Assembly: GCF_010389155.1 (NCBI RefSeq)
Contig: NC_057767.1
Location: 29,049,295 to 29,113,294, forward strand
Direction: 5' to 3'
Length of the DNA: 64,000 nt
DNA from: Erigeron canadensis
Taxonomy: Eukaryota; Streptophyta; Magnoliopsida; Asterales; Asteraceae
A program made the translations under genes and the position numbers. Positions 12,979-26,530 of the stretch are shown here, piece by piece. Positions within the stretch are counted from its first letter, which is position 1. Each line of letters opens with the position of its first letter. The notes beneath the pieces were generated by a model. It ran no database searches, was not told the DNA's origin, and worked only from the letters and a program-made list of their open reading frames with translations.

Positions 12979-13325
12979 TTAAATATATAGATTGATAACG
13001 AACTTATAAATTAAATCAAGTCCAGTGCCATTGGGGTCTTAGCTAAGTGGTTAGAGGGCTTTTCACAATGTGGCTATTTCCTCATAGGGGTCTCAGGTTC
13101 GAATCCTACAACATGCAAATGTTGTGAGAGTGTCTTAGCAATGCTATACTCATCTAACCCATGGGGAGCAAACCCTTTAGGGCATTGCCAGAATTCGAAC
13201 CGGCATGGGCGCATCCGCGTGAGGGGTATTAGCTATTTATCCGTTGGTGCCTTTCAAAAAAAAAAAAATCAAGTCCAGCAAATTTGGCAATTAGGTTATA
13301 TATGTTTGTAGATGGCCAGGTTCGA
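12979..13325 (+). repeat. Direct repeat copy 2, interrupted by a SINE
   Basis: This is the counterpart of 11941-12045, split at AAATCAAGTCCAG by the SINE at 13026-13267 and resuming with AAATTTGGCAATTAGGTTAT after it. Confidence 0.75.
13026..13267 (+). mobile_element. Complete tRNA-derived SINE with 11-13 bp target-site duplication
   Basis: The A box TAGCTAAGTGG (13040-13050) and B box GGTTCGAATCC (13096-13106) match pol III internal promoter consensus at tRNA-like spacing. The body ends in an A-run. Flanks are AAATCAAGTCCAG (13013-13025) and ATCAAGTCCAG (13268-13278), an exact target-site duplication. It is not a tRNA gene: beyond the A and B boxes the cloverleaf is not maintained, and the element continues about 160 bp past the B box. 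Confidence 0.85.
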
Positions 13326-13330
13326 AATTA

Positions 13331-15342
13331 AATCTATCAAGTTAAAGTTGGACGTATTATCACTTTTAATCATGTAATCAATGCGTAAGACAAATAGTGA
13401 GAAAAAAACTAACGAATGTGCGGAAATTAAAGGAGAAAAACTAACGAAGTTGGACGCGGTGACTAAAAGTGGAAAAAAACAAAAAAGAGGGGATAAAAGT
13501 GAAAAAACTCTCAATTTTGAAGACTAAAAGTGTAATTTACTAAAAATTAGATTTAAGGCCAAAAATACCAACATATTTTTCGGTTGGTACATGCCATGTA
13601 TTCTTTTATTATTATTTTTTTGACATTAAATGATAGATATATATTAATGATTCGAATCCTAACATAAACATCCATGGTGGGTGCTACGTTGAAAATTGAA
13701 AGACGTGCACTCTTTCAGAACATGAGTGATAACACGTATGCGCATACGCTCAAAATGTAAATGCTTGAAACCATGAGAAATCAAGATTCGATCCTAGGTC
13801 ACCTAACCAACATCTCGTCCGAAAGTTCCCCCAAAGAGAGCCCCAATAATTATTGCATAGGTTTGTTTTATCGTAAAAGAAATACTCTTTAATCTCTGTT
13901 TTGTCAACGCTGCATACATTTCCACCTTTTCTAATTAGCGAGTTTAATGATTAAACAAAACATTTTTACAAGAATTTCTTGCGACAATCATTGACAAAGA
14001 CTGTTGAGTCAGGGATTCGTTGACCAAGACTTGGTTGCTGATGACTTTCATCAGCGAGTCCAGTGACTCCTTGCTAGCAATGCATTATTATCCAAATTGT
14101 AAGTCAAGTCGGGAAGAATTCAAACAAGAAGAAGACAAGAGTCATATGGTGATTGCTCCAACTGTAATGTACTTCTTATGGCAAAGATGCAGTTGGATTC
14201 AAGAGAAGGGTTTTTCTCTCATACCCGATTTGGTAAAGAAGACAGAGGGTGTCTGTCGCAAGTACTTCAAGCCAATGAGATCTCGACAATCACCATTTCA
14301 TCACTATCAAGACAAGGTTGTGTTGCCATAATTCGCCCTTATCTAAAGCAACACAACCACATACAAGATTTGTGTTTGTCGCCACAAGTATGTGTCACTT
14401 AGAAAGTGTCTTTCATATTTCTTGTAATTATTTAAGTTCCCAGTTAGTCCAAACCCTTTACAATTGTATTTACTTTATTTATATGCTTGTAAGTTAAGTT
14501 ATAATATCAACCATGTATTTAGTATTTAATGAATGATACATATGATTAGATTTGTATAGATTGTGTTCTTGATTTCTACTCTTGTTTTTGTTCTTTCGTT
14601 TGTATTAATTACTTTCTTGTTTAAGTTAATTACAGAAGTTAAACAAACAAATGGATTGTCAACACGTCATTTTAAAGTATATATAGTAAGGACACATAAC
14701 CACGCTCATGTACGTTGGTGCAGTTTATAATTGTTGTGTAGTAAACCATTATATTATAATAAATAAATAAATGAGATATGAAAACCAATAGAATCATATG
14801 AAATCTACGGTCCATTAGAAAGCTACAAGCACAAAGTGCATGGAGTAGAGCATTATAAATTATTTATGATGCCACTCGTTGATTATCATATTCCATAGTG
14901 CATGCAATGCAAGCCATCATATCGACTAGGTCTTATTTTTAAGCTAAAAGACAAATTGAAAACCACCAAAGTTATAAACATTTTTTTCCCTCGTGGTCCA
15001 TTGTGCATGGTCGTTTTTGATTGATTGATTATACAAAATATTGACCACGTACGTTAGGTTGTCGAAATTGTTGTCGTCAATGGAAAACAGTCAATTTTTA
15101 AAAATCATATGAGCCTTGGCTTATTTTGTTTTTATTACTCGAAAAAGACAATATCATATTAACTTCATATAATTATTTGTCTATTACGAGATAATTCCAC
15201 AACATTTTGGTTGACAGGCGATTGAATGGTATTAATCACAAGAATTGAACTGTAAAAAAAATACAAAGATATACTCCTCCCACTAGCTCGGCTAAGCATA
15301 GTGCTAGGACCTAATTAATTTAACCTTTGAAGAGAATCAATT
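13331..15342. other. Intergenic; unrecognised open segment at 14020-14400
   Basis: No gene was identified. Bases 14000-14430 are less A+T rich, with overlapping open frames of 103 and 74 codons (14020-14331 and 14178-14402, plus strand) that match nothing I know. The following 200 bp resemble a 3' UTR or LTR tail (T-rich, TTCTTGATTTCTACTCTTG). A decayed retrotransposon LTR is one possibility, but no terminal duplication was found. Confidence 0.35.
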
Positions 15343-15927
15343 CACTACAAATAATATTATTTTTTTTGTTCACACTTTTAATTAGTGTAAATAAATTAAA
15401 ATTTTTGTTACACTTTTATGCATGAGCGGTACTACATAGGGGGCAAGGGGGGCCAATGCCCCTCTCGAAATTTAGATTTTGTCATGTATTTTTTTTTTTA
15501 TGAATTCTTAAAATTTTCCTATATGTTTTAATATTTTGTCCCCTTTTAGATTTATCTTTTATAAACTTTTTAATTTTGCCTAGCTCTTCTGGAATTTCTT
15601 TCTGGTTACCGCCTCTGCTTTTATGTGTGTAAAAATATGTAGAACTAGAAGTGTGTAAAAATTTATCCACACTAAAAAGTGTGTAGAATCGAACTTTCAT
15701 AGTTATTTTGTAACACCTTATTTGTCCACACTAACTAATAGGGTGTTACAAATAAGTTAGTGTGAACAAATGAGGTGTTACAAATTAATGATGAAAGTTT
15801 AAATGTGAACTTTTAGTTCTACACACTTTTAATTATACATATTTTTATATACACAAAAACGTAACAAAATTTTTAATTTGTTTACATTAACTAAAAATGT
15901 GAACAAATGCAACATTATTTACAGCAA
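15343..15927. mobile_element. Long foldback (CACTA-like) MITE carrying a nested hAT insertion
   Basis: The left arm from 15343 (CACTACAAATAATATT) pairs with the right arm ending near 15926. Complementarity continues inwards through TGTTCACA, GTGTAAATAAATTAAAA and GTTACAC blocks to a centre near 15740, where CACACTAAC and GTTAGTGTG face each other. The left terminus starts CACTA as En/Spm-type elements do, with a possible 3-bp ATT target duplication; the right terminus has decayed. There is no coding capacity. The left arm is interrupted at 15421-15617 by a hAT-type element. Confidence 0.7.
15421..15617. mobile_element. 197-bp non-autonomous hAT element nested in the foldback
   Basis: It is flanked by the exact 8-bp duplication CTTTTATG (15413-15420 and 15618-15625). 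Its termini are CATGAGCGGT and, read inwards from the right, CAGAGGCGGT, close to the CAGxGGCGG consensus of plant hAT ends. It is non-coding. Confidence 0.85.
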
Positions 15928-16181
15928 ATTGAAAATGGTAAATGCATAAGTCTGTGGGCCATCTATTTTAAACGCTTGATTTTATAGTAAAACCACATCA
16001 AGGAGATGTGAATCTAAACTTGTTAGGAACTAATTACGTTAAGTGGAAAAGTATATGTATTATTGTATTGCATCTTCGATCTATAAATCGACATAATATT
16101 AAGTTATGACACGCAACAGTAGCGTAGCCAAGATTTTGAGCTTGGGTGCGCCAAACCTACAACCATGTCAACAAAAAGTCA

Positions 16182-16437
16182 CCCCTTCGTCCCATTAAAT
16201 TTGTCCACTTTTAAATTTTCAAAGTTAAACTTTATGAACATTAACCATAAATATTTTTGTTTGTATTATATAATATTTGATGAAAGTTATATGAATTGAT
16301 TGTGTTTTAAATGTGTTTTTCATCGGTATAACTTTCATCAACTATTATATAACACAACTAAAAATATATATGGTCAAAATTTGTAGAGTTTGACTTTAAA
16401 AATTCAAAAGTAGACAACTTTAATCGGACGGAAGGAG
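16182..16437. mobile_element. Stowaway-like (Tc1/mariner) MITE
   Basis: The left end CTTCGTCCCATTAAATTTG and the inverted right end CTCCTTCCGTCCGATTAAAG pair over about 75 bp. They show the CTCCxTCCGTCCC start common to plant Stowaway-type MITEs. A TA follows the right end at 16438-16439. Confidence 0.7.
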
Positions 16438-16603
16438 TATAAGAGAAGTGGTAATTAAAATTATCAAAGTCGTATATATATATATACTCATATAATTTGT
16501 GTAACGATATTAATGTAGATCAACACAACTTATGAATCAAAGAATTGTAATGCATAACAAGTATAAACTAAAAAAAGTTTCAATTACGAGTCGGGGTAGT
16601 TAA

Positions 16604-17418
16604 TCTTTTATTATATTAAAGCACAGTTGCTCTAATAACTTATTGACCAATCACAACTCTCGATTTCTTAATGTTGACTTTTGTTTTCAATTTTGACTTT
16701 AATTTACACTTTTTGGTTTTCCATCACAAAATTATACTTTTTACCCACTAATTTTATATAATAAATAAATAATAAAAGCTAATATATATCCGATAAAATA
16801 ATAGCTAATATTTATCCTTTTAACCCTGAATACTTAATTTATATTTATTTTTGGCCATCAACTTGCAAAGATTTTTTTTAATTTTTTTTAAAAAGTTACA
16901 AAAGGTATTTATACTTAATTTTTAAAGTAACAATTGTCAATCAAATCAAGAATCCTAATAGTTATCAAAGAATATGAAAACAATCCTAATAGCTATCCAA
17001 TTATCACAGAACATGTGATTGCAAATAAACCTATTCGTGTTATGGATCCGCATCATGATAAAATACATATACTTGAATGTCAAGTACAAGATCACAAGTA
17101 TGTTTATATTTTAATTCTTAATTATCTTTAATAATAATATTACATTATGAATACACAACCGGTTTCAAAAAAATTCTATAATAGAGAAATTATTGTAGCA
17201 TGTGCCTTGTGGAATGACTACGGCAAACAGTTCCGTCAATATATCTAAGCTAATAATGACAGTGACGAACCTGTGATTATTGTAATGCAACTTCTAAAGT
17301 ATAACACATACCGTATATCTTCAAAATTATAAGTTTTTATGAATTAAATATATGAACATCTAATATTAATAATATCATAAATCTCGTGTCCAGTGTTAAA
17401 CACGGGTCTAAAATCTAG
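16604..17418 (+). mobile_element. 815-bp non-autonomous Helitron (H1)
   Basis: The 5' end is A|TCTTTTATTATATTAAAGC and the 3' end is CTAG|T (17415-17418). A stem CGTGT...ACACG (17385-17389 and 17400-17404) ends 10 bases before CTAG. These are the three diagnostic Helitron features, including insertion between A and T. An internal 65-codon open frame (16934-17131) is unassigned; it may be captured sequence but carries no Rep or helicase motif. A second member of the family is at 59183-60848 on the other strand. Confidence 0.8.
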
Positions 17419-19654
17419 TAAATTACTATAGTTTACTACCGGTGCTTAAGAGAGTGTTATTTTCTATTCTTTACTTGGATCAACTTATTGCAAATTGTCA
17501 AATGTTGATACTTCTTACCTTTTGCTCTTTCAGTAATTTTATTAACCGAGATGGGCCATAGTCCTTTTCAATGGGCTGCATATATACATTTACAGTTTTA
17601 CATTATAAAACACTATATGAAAGATTTTCAGAGTGGGTCGTGGCCCATCCAAGTCTTAACATTCATTTGCCACTATGACACGGAAACTAAATTGCAAGTA
17701 TAAAAAAATACATGTTACATTCTAAGTAATGTTTGTATCGAACCAACATGAACATTGTACAAAATCCCATCAATAGGAACAATATATCCATACAAACATA
17801 TTAGCCATATACACAAATGAAAAGTTGAAAAAAAGAGAATCATCTTTAATTTGAGGTGCAAAAGCTATGAGAGGGTCTCGTGGGAACCATGCAATTGTGG
17901 GGGGGACCAAACTGAAATTTATTTAATTGTAAGTGATAGAGGCAAATGAGCCTACCATTTTGCCAATTCACCTAATCAATTATGCTTCACAGATTCCTTT
18001 GGTCGATGATTCTTCCTCAGGGACCCCACTGTACATTCTTCTTTTCTTTGGTACTAATATATAAATATATATGTTTCTTTTTCCTTTCAACTTATACACG
18101 GCAAAGATACTATTAAAAAAGTATGTTGTACCCAAATTGGTATAAAGAAATGTATTTTGTAATGGAAAAAAGAGATGGTAAGAATTATCACTATCAACAT
18201 ATCCTAGGATAGCAACCAGCCAACAACGTATAAAAAACCATAATTAAGATAACATAGAGTTGATCGATTATACAAATATCGACTTGAAAAACATACATGG
18301 AGCAACTTATTGTCAAGGGGTGGCTTTTGGCTAGAGTCAATACAAATTAGATCAAGTGTTACCAAGTCGAGGCCTAAAATTGTTCGACATGGAAGCTAGA
18401 GGTTCTTGGTGATGGCCCAAACAATATGATCGACGACAAAGAGTCAAGGGATTGACCAAAGACAAGTGAAACAAAGGATGTCAAAGGCAAAAAGAATAGG
18501 AGTTGCAAGAATCATTTTGGATCGATTGTAAAATGAGCTCTTTAAAGGAATGTATTCGCATAATATCTCATATTACACATGTCTACGTATACAAGATTCA
18601 AAGAAATGGGGCATAATTAACTAACGATCATTTTTTACCAAACTATAATTGGTGAATGAGCAAAAGTTAGGCTTCATAAAACTTGTTTTAAAGTTCGTGA
18701 TATATTTAGCAATTTTTAGTTGATACTTGATAGTTTTTGAATATTAAGGTAATTCTCTTTGATATCTCCAATTTAGTAAATTAGTATTAAGCTAGGGTCC
18801 TAAACATTATTAAGGATCCGCCATGAAATAAAGTAAATGCCCTATTAGGCCGTCGGTTTTCCTCTCACTCATAAGTGGTGGAACCAGGATTCATATTGAC
18901 CTAGTAGCACAACTCGCTTTATATCTGTGTAAAGTAACCCTAACGTGTAAATTGTAAAAACTTTTAAACGGTTTTAAGGATTCTTTTTTGCTATTTTCAG
19001 CATTTTAAAGAATATTACCAATTTTTTTGTTAGTTTTCATTCTTCATTTAGTGATACAAATGCATCTCTATATAAGTTATAATGTTATAAAAATATTTCA
19101 AAAGTTTATAGTTATCAATATTATTGACCGGTATCTCAAATATATTTGACTAGTGTCAACTTTTAAAAAAATTACTCGTACAATATTTCAAAGTTTACAC
19201 TAATAATAAGTTGAACAAACCTGTAGCTCAGTCTACGTCTACTCTCGGTAGTTCCGCCAGTGTCCCCCGTTTTAGATTCATTATATCATTAATTAAAATT
19301 GGTTCGATGAAGTAAAATGATTAAATCATTCAAACATGTGAGCTTCAATCAGTTGACTAAATAGTAAACACATAAAATTTTACATTATAACAAATATATA
19401 TACATAGACAAATACAAACATTAGGGAGTTACTCACGCATAACGACGGCAACGACAATAGTTTGTTAACATAATTTTGAAGTTTGTAGTACGTACATCTT
19501 GCTTTGTAATCTTAATTATCATGTGTTTCATATATATATGTTTGACGATATCGGACAACTTACAAACCGATACCAAAATCATTATTTTGTAATCTTAAAT
19601 TCTTAAGAAATATCGATTTAACATCCATGTGACTAAGTCTCCCAGGTGGTGTCA
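17419..19654. other. Intergenic
   Basis: No gene was recognised. A possible decayed hAT-type inverted-repeat element spans roughly 18889-19258 (ends AGTGGTGGAACCAGG and, inverted, CACTGGCGGAACTACCG) without a matching target-site duplication. Confidence 0.35.
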
Positions 19655-19924
19655 CATCAATTGCATGCCACATTGCTTAGAAGATCTGGATGTTTGTCCG
19701 AGCTTAATTGGTAGAAGCTGGTAAACGATGCAGCTTAATTGATCATTTGGTTTGGGCCGACAACTTGGGCTTCTGCAACATTATGACCTCTTACAAGTTA
19801 CAATTCAACATTGTGATCCAAAGTCCAAACCGTCTTCTGGGCGTTATGGGAAAACAACAACCTTAAGTGCTTTAAACTTACAGACATTAAACCAGAGGCT
19901 ACTTTTGATGATCTTGCTTTCTTC

Positions 19925-20142
19925 TTATATAAAAACAAGAACATGTTCATAGAATGAAATGTTGTTAGGCTCTCCAAAATAACCAAGACATGAAAATCCC
20001 TTTACAATTCCAATTGGCTCATAAAATGTTGCCCCATTATTACCAGGAGCTCTTTCGGTTGTGGTCCATATTTTTCTATAGGTGTTTACAGGTTTCACTG
20101 GTAATCCTCCCAAATCTATGGTCCCTTTTGCGAAACCTTCTC
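19925..20142 (-). pseudogene. Vps62/DUF946-family exon, copy A (gene fragment)
   Basis: Minus-strand exon 20142-19925 follows an acceptor TTTCAATTTCAG. Its product starts GEGFAKGTIDLGGLPVK and contains TFYEPIGIVKGFSCLGYFG, matching the plant DUF946/Vps62 core (a Gly-Phe-Ala...Ile-x-Leu-Gly strand, then TFYxPxGIxxGFxxLGYY). It ends at a stop just after HVLVFI, where family members continue for several hundred residues. The first exon has been deleted in this copy. It is a pseudogene fragment. Confidence 0.75.
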
Positions 20143-20510
20143 CTGAAATTGAAATTATCAAATTAATACGTGGGTATTTGCCTTTCGAATTTATTTATAA
20201 AAAAAAACATATCAGTATCTATTGGGGTGATCTACTTGGCGGTTATTTGAAATTTTTAGGTTGTATTATAAACATTCGTGTAGTTTAGGAGTACGAGTAA
20301 GATTATTATGATGTGAGCATTAACAATTTTAAGTAAAAATAGTTTTTTGATTGGTTGATGAATAGAAAACTCTTACATATAATAATATTAGATAGTTATA
20401 TATATAGTTATATTTATCATAAATTATAAATTTTGATAATTAAATTAAAAACTTAATATGTAGAATAAATAAACATTAATTATAATTATAAACTTAGGGT
20501 TTTGATTATT

Positions 20511-20799
20511 AAAACTAAAATTTTCGTGAAACTAAAAACTGACCAAAACACACTATGATATGAATTAACACAATATGTTTTTAATATGTTTTTCGAAAAC
20601 ACATTGTGTTAAGTTCATATCACAGTGTGTTTGAACAATTTTCTGATTTATAGCGCTATAAACAACACATTGTGATTTAAAACTTAACACAACGTATTTT
20701 AGATTACACAATAAAAACACAATTAAAACACATTGTGTTAAATTCGAATCACGGTGTGTTTTGACCAGTATTCTAGTTTTCACGGAAAATTTAGTTTTT
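20511..20799. mobile_element. About 290-bp foldback MITE, only in copy A
   Basis: Inverted ends AACTAAAATTTTCGTGAAAC and, from the right, AACTAAATTTTCCGTGAAAA continue with CAAAACACAC blocks for about 80 bp. It is absent at the corresponding place in copy B (33800-33880), so it arrived after the duplication. Confidence 0.75.
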
Positions 20800-21619
20800 A
20801 AATGAACATTTCACTGCAAACTTAATGTATTTATACAAAACTAGAATTTCAAAAAAGTTTTTTTCCAATTCTATATACACGCATTCTACAATTTATATTC
20901 TTAATTTAATAAGTTCATAAACCAATTGAGTTTATTCGATAAAATATCTTCAGAAAATGACTCACAAAACATCATCGATTTTGAGGAACCCGTTCGACCT
21001 GTTGGATCCGTAAAGTTAGCAATTTAGCATTGGTTTTGAAATCAACCAATTAATCCAATCTGTTAATTTCTAATAGCCCAATTTTACTAACAGCAAAAAA
21101 TTTACCCCAAACAAACCCAACTAAAAGAATTTGGGTATAGATTGTTAGGTTCATAGTAAGATAAATTGCCGTCAAAAGAAAAATCAAAGAAGAGAGCTAG
21201 ATTAAGTAATCTATTTGTTGTAAAATACCTGGAAACCAAATATACGAGTTTTATATATTAGGTAAAAATTCATTCAATATGAATGATAAAACTAACTTAT
21301 GTTATAAAGCCTAAAGCCCATGATCTACCTACTTACATCTTCACAGTTTTATGAAAAACAAATATGTAGTTGCATGATTCATTTTCATTTAACAACTAAT
21401 TGCTTCTAGAACTTTATACGAGTTTATGCATAATTTGTGAGGATACTTTTGTATTTTGCACGCACCATTTTTTATTTTTTTTTTGCTTATTTTGTATCTA
21501 ATGGATTAAACATCTTTTTAGCAATCAAATGCAATTTTTCTAAGTCATTGCATCTTAGTATTTCATGAAGAATCAAAAAAATTTGTAGCTAACCAATTAT
21601 TAAGAGATAGACTGATATA

Positions 21620-24600
21620 CTATGTAGCACTGAAACGGGTACGGGAAAGGGGTACGGGAATGATATGGAAACGGGGAACGGCAAAATTAAAAAATCCAGG
21701 ATACGGGTACGGCAATAAAAAAAAATACAAATATAAATTATATCAATTTTTTCATAAAGAGAGACTTGAGACTTGAGTATTATGTATAATTATATATGTA
21801 GAACTGTATAATACATGTTTGATTAGTGATCACTCATTGAATGTTTAGTGTTTAATAATTGGTTTTGAAATATAAAAAATGTAATTTTGATCAAATTGTA
21901 TATAATATAACATGTTTGGGTTTGGAGATTAGAAAAAGTCCTTTAAAACCTTGATATTAATTAGAAACCGTATGAAAACTTCAAAAAAACGTTTCGGTAT
22001 CTATAGAAAATTCTAGGGAATGTTTCATACGTGTTTCGTACGAGGAAACGTTTCCATGGAGTTTCGGAAACGGGTACTGTCACACCCCACCTTAGGCGGA
22101 ATCGTAGGATATGACGAAAAGATATAGCAATGGCACATGGAATTTGTAATAGAGTAATACTAAATGAAATCCAAAAAATGTAATTCCCACAAGCGAGATA
22201 AGTCTAAGCAACACGCCTCAAATAGCAAAAGATATAACAAATAGCAAATAGAGTTCAATGATTAAATGCAACTAGGAGTCCATGAATGATCTCTTTATTA
22301 GTCTTCCTAAAGTCCTTATGCTCAATCTCCCTAAGCATTGTTATTACCTGAAAATGAATGCTCGAAAATGTCAACATAACGTTGGTGAGTTCGTAGGTTT
22401 AAAGGAATACAAATGAGTTTGCTGTGCATGATATATCAAGTTTGGACAATAGTGTAAATATAAACATGTAGTAGCATACTAAATAATGATCAATGCCATC
22501 ATAGTTATCCAACAACACAATCCCCATCACTCCTGCCAACAACTCAATCATGCTTTAAATACCAACAACTACCAGCTGGAGTATAAAGTTGGTCGATAGT
22601 TTTCCAATAGTCTTCAATAGATATCAAAAGACATCTATTGCATCAAAGAAATCAATGCAAGCAAGCTAGCATACACAATTTCATAATTACACGTATTTGT
22701 CCATGAAAACAAACAAGTTTTTGACACAGCTAGTAAAGAAATGAAAAGTGTTTTGAGCATCATTTTCCCCCAGAGAAATAATATAAAAAGGGGCCACGAA
22801 ACTCACCTCAACAAGCAAACAGTTGTGCAAAGTCCAGAAAGGTCACTAGAATCTACACAACATATATATGAACAAGTTACAATTATGGACATGGGAATAA
22901 CCGTCCATTGTAACCCGTATTTGATGAAATACACATATGGCTACTTTAAAAATATTCACAACCTGATTTGTCATATACTATTAAGTTACAAGTCACATAA
23001 CTTAATATAGAGTATTTGTTTTAATGATTTAAGATTAAATTCTACAAGTTCATATTCACAGAAACTTTTGGTAACTTTATCTATTTTTTATTAGGATGAA
23101 ACAACTAATTCAGGTTTTCAAATCTTAACTACTGTAACCTTAGAGCGTTATAAACTTACATGAATTTTTACTTAATTTATTTCGCACGTTAACATTTTTT
23201 TTTAAAATTCCAATATTACATACTAGTCAGAAAATTCACTATTTGCGTGCAGAAAAGTGTTATAAAAGTTAAGGGCCTTCGAAGCTTCAAAAAAATCCAA
23301 ATTTTTAATGTACACTCTTAACATCTTAAAAATATTTCTGGAAAAAAAATAATCTTCCGGTTCATAAAATCGACCAAGATATGACTATTTGAAGTCGACC
23401 TAAATCTGTTCGGAAAACTCAGCTTTGCGCAGTTTTGTTATAAAATTCGTTTAACAACCTTAAACTTCATATTTTTACACGAAACCAATTCCACCAGAAA
23501 GTAGATTTCCTGAATTTAATTTTAGACACCAAAAACGTGACTTAACCATCTCCCATGACCAAGATCTGACCTTTTTAAGTTAGAAAACTGAATCTGTCCA
23601 GATTCTAAAGTAGTTCCAACTTACTGTTTTAAAGACTACTACAACTAAATATTTATATATGAACTTTTAAATCTTTCCAACACCATAATTAGTTTTCTTA
23701 AATTATATTAATTATTATTCTAAAATTAATACGTGAACTTTTTAGATTAATGTGATTTATACTTCAAACTCTTGATTTAACCTTAAAAAGACTTTCATTA
23801 ATTATTATAAATTTTGCCATAATATATATTCATCAAAAAGGTTACTTAAAATAAAAGATCAATAAATATAAAGATAAATTTATATATGAATAGAAAAGAT
23901 AAGTAATTTACCCCAAGGTTGATGATCACTTCTTAGACACCTTAGCAATATAAAATATAATCTTATAAGGATTTTATTATAAATTATATTTTGATCTAAA
24001 AAAAAATATATATCAATAACCTTACTAACAATTTATTTTATCAAAGTTGATGATCAAAAGTTGACTCTTGGTGGTGATGGAATGGCATGGAGAAGAAGAG
24101 TTTTGTTGTTTGAGGTTTTATTTTTGTTTTTTTTTTTTTCCATAAGACTAAGTTGGACAAAAAGGGTTTTCTTCTTCTTTATATATATATATATATATAT
24201 ATATTTGATGCTCCCTTTATGTAAGTGTTTATCGATGGATTTCTTTATTGTTAACATAAATTTAACTTTGGATGGGATAATGCCTTCTCGGCCACTAGCT
24301 AGGAAGATATCCCCATCTCAAATTCAAATTCTACTTTTGTTATAAAATTTTTATTTAATTAAATTTGGCTACTTCATTAATTTTCTTAATCATTATGTTA
24401 ATATATTAACATAATCGTCTATGTTGGAAAATAGAGTGACTAAATATTTCCTAAGCTATTAGAATTCAAGTAATAAGAGTCAAATATTGGAATGATCATA
24501 ACATTCTCTACGCTTATTATACTATGTAGGCACATTGACTAGTTAATAAATTATAAATTCCAGTGAGAGAATACTATAAACTATCGGTTTTGGTGACGGG

Positions 24601-24644
24601 TGTCACAGGTACGGCTACCTGTTTGGAGTTTCGGTGCATCATAG
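21620..24644. mobile_element. Terminal-inverted-repeat DNA element (8-bp TSD) holding a nested solo LTR
   Basis: The ends are CTATGTAGCACTGAAAC and, inverted from the right, CTATGATGCACCGAAAC. The 8-bp duplication CTGATATA is exact (21612-21619 and 24645-24652). Copy B keeps the unoccupied site (near 34655). Without the nested LTR and its duplication the element is only about 490 bp and non-coding. The 8-bp duplication fits hAT, but the terminus is not a classic hAT end, so the superfamily is left open. Confidence 0.75.
22078..24607. mobile_element. Solo LTR (2530 bp), probably Ty3/gypsy
   Basis: It starts TGTCACACCCC and ends GGGTGTCACA (TG...CA with short inverted ends). The 5-bp duplication GGTAC is exact (22073-22077 and 24608-24612). 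No gag or pol frame is present. A single LTR-type unit with its own target duplication is the product of LTR-LTR recombination. The gypsy assignment rests on the TGTCACACCCC start only. Confidence 0.7.
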
Positions 24645-25740
24645 CTGATATACGGAGAAACTTGAGGCTTAAGTTATTTTTCGGGCTGGAAACATGAATT
24701 TTTTAAGAAATAATCGGGTTCTCTTTAATTGAAGAGATGAGCATATAGAAAGCAATGCCGCTGACATTCAAATTAAATAAGAAAATTGTAGCATTAAATC
24801 CAATATCAATGAATCAAGACAATTACAAACTAGTAACAAATGTTTAAAAAATAAAATATAAATGAAAATAAAATATTATACACAATCATCACACACCATC
24901 ATACAAAAGGCACATTGACATTGTATATATGGACACAGTTTTAATAATCGTTAAAGTTATATAGTCCAAAATCATTATATATGGCATACTTTGTAGTTGT
25001 TGGATGTGAAAACTAGACATATAATTAGAATTACATAAATAGAACCTCTTGTTTGTAAAATGTTCATTAAAACCAAAAGGAAATGAAATCCAGGACACCA
25101 ATCAAAATTCAAAAGTAGAATCACTTTGGCTACAAAGTTTCATCATACCCCTTGCCTATATTTAAAGTCCAATTTTCGAAGTGAAATGATAAATCTTCTT
25201 AAATAAAATAGACTAATTATCTTCTTCATAATTTGATTATGATATGTATAAACCAATAGATAAAATTAAAAGATAATAAATAGATAACACATATCATGTT
25301 TTAAGGTTATTAAAAAAATTATTAAGCTATCTTTTAAAAGAATTTTTTATTTTTCATTCTCAAAGTTATCAATCATAGCTTAACTACAAGCTATAGACAC
25401 TAAAGACTAATCCACTTACTTGAATATATCGAAATTTGGATATTGACGTTCAGTGCATGCTGTTTTAATAGCCATGAAAACCACTACATGTTGGGAGAAT
25501 TTTTATAACCACCAACCAATATAAGACAATTATACACTGATTATAATGAAAAGTAAGTTAATTTGTTATTTTTATAATGAAAATTTAAATTCTTAATATG
25601 ATTTTGATGGTTTTATATGCATACTATATAAATAGATTTTCTTATGTTTGTTGTAACGTGGTTTTATTTAAAATTTAAACTATTTTAATGCATGATATAG
25701 CAACTAAGTTACTACGCATTTTCATATATATATATATAAC

Positions 25741-26283
25741 CATGGACGGATCTTCATTGGGGCAAGGAGGGACTGTAGCCCCCTCAAGAGCTTTTCTTGT
25801 TAGGGTATATCTATTATATTTTTGGAAGAATTTACATCTTTTTAGCTAGTTTTTTTGGTTTTAAAAGGTAGTTAAAAGTATGAGGTGGAATTTTCTTTCT
25901 ATCATTTTTGATTGCTCGTTATATTTAAGGAATATTACAAATCTTATTTTCTTCTTTGCATTATTTTTTAATATTTTAACAGTTTCTTATATATAAACAT
26001 TAGTCAACTGTATTTCATTTATTAACTCTATTAATTTTAATTTATAAATTCACATAAACCATATATGTTATTTGACCTTTTCTTTTCTAACATTTTAACA
26101 TTTAGATAAATTATATATATAGCAATATGTGTCCTTAGATGTTTTGGTAACCATCAATCAAAAATCATTAAACAGTTAATATTGACTATATAATTTTTGG
26201 CAATATGTGTACTTTATATATTAGATAATCATTTATAATTTAGCTTTCGCCCCCCTAAACGAATTGCTCAAGTTCCGTCACTA
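25741..26283. mobile_element. About 540-bp hAT-type non-autonomous element
   Basis: The ends are CATGGACGGATC and, inverted from the right, TAGTGACGGAAC. The subterminal GGGGCAAGG...CCCCCTAAAC is typical of hAT MITEs. The insertion is in an AT microsatellite, so the 8-bp duplication (TATATAAC/TATATATA) is only approximate. Confidence 0.6.
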
Positions 26284-26530
26284 TATATATATATATATAT
26301 ATATTTTTTAATTCTATCTAAATTAATTTAAATATGTTATCTATACAAGTTCATATTAGAAAAATAGACAGCATCAGTAACAAAACGTATTTATAATAGC
26401 ATTATAATTTGTTTCCATATACCTGTTATATAGAGTACATTCGTCATCGATATTCTTCATATTGTAAACATGATATATACATAAATATGATTGGCATCAG
26501 TATAATTCATGTCTTATGATATCTCATAAT

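Larger units (their letters stand above)
19655..25575 (+). repeat. Segmental duplication copy A
   Basis: Copy A aligns collinearly, in direct orientation, with copy B (27400-35980). Anchors include ATTATGACCTCTTACAAGTT (19780s and 27510s), the Vps62-like exon, GAAAATATCTTCAGAAAATG (20940s and 34010s) and GACTAATCCACTTACTTGAA (25406 and 35846). By eye the shared parts are roughly 90% identical. Copy A lacks about 0.5 kb holding exon 1 (missing between roughly 20175 and 20240). It has a MITE and a large nested insertion that copy B lacks. Confidence 0.85.
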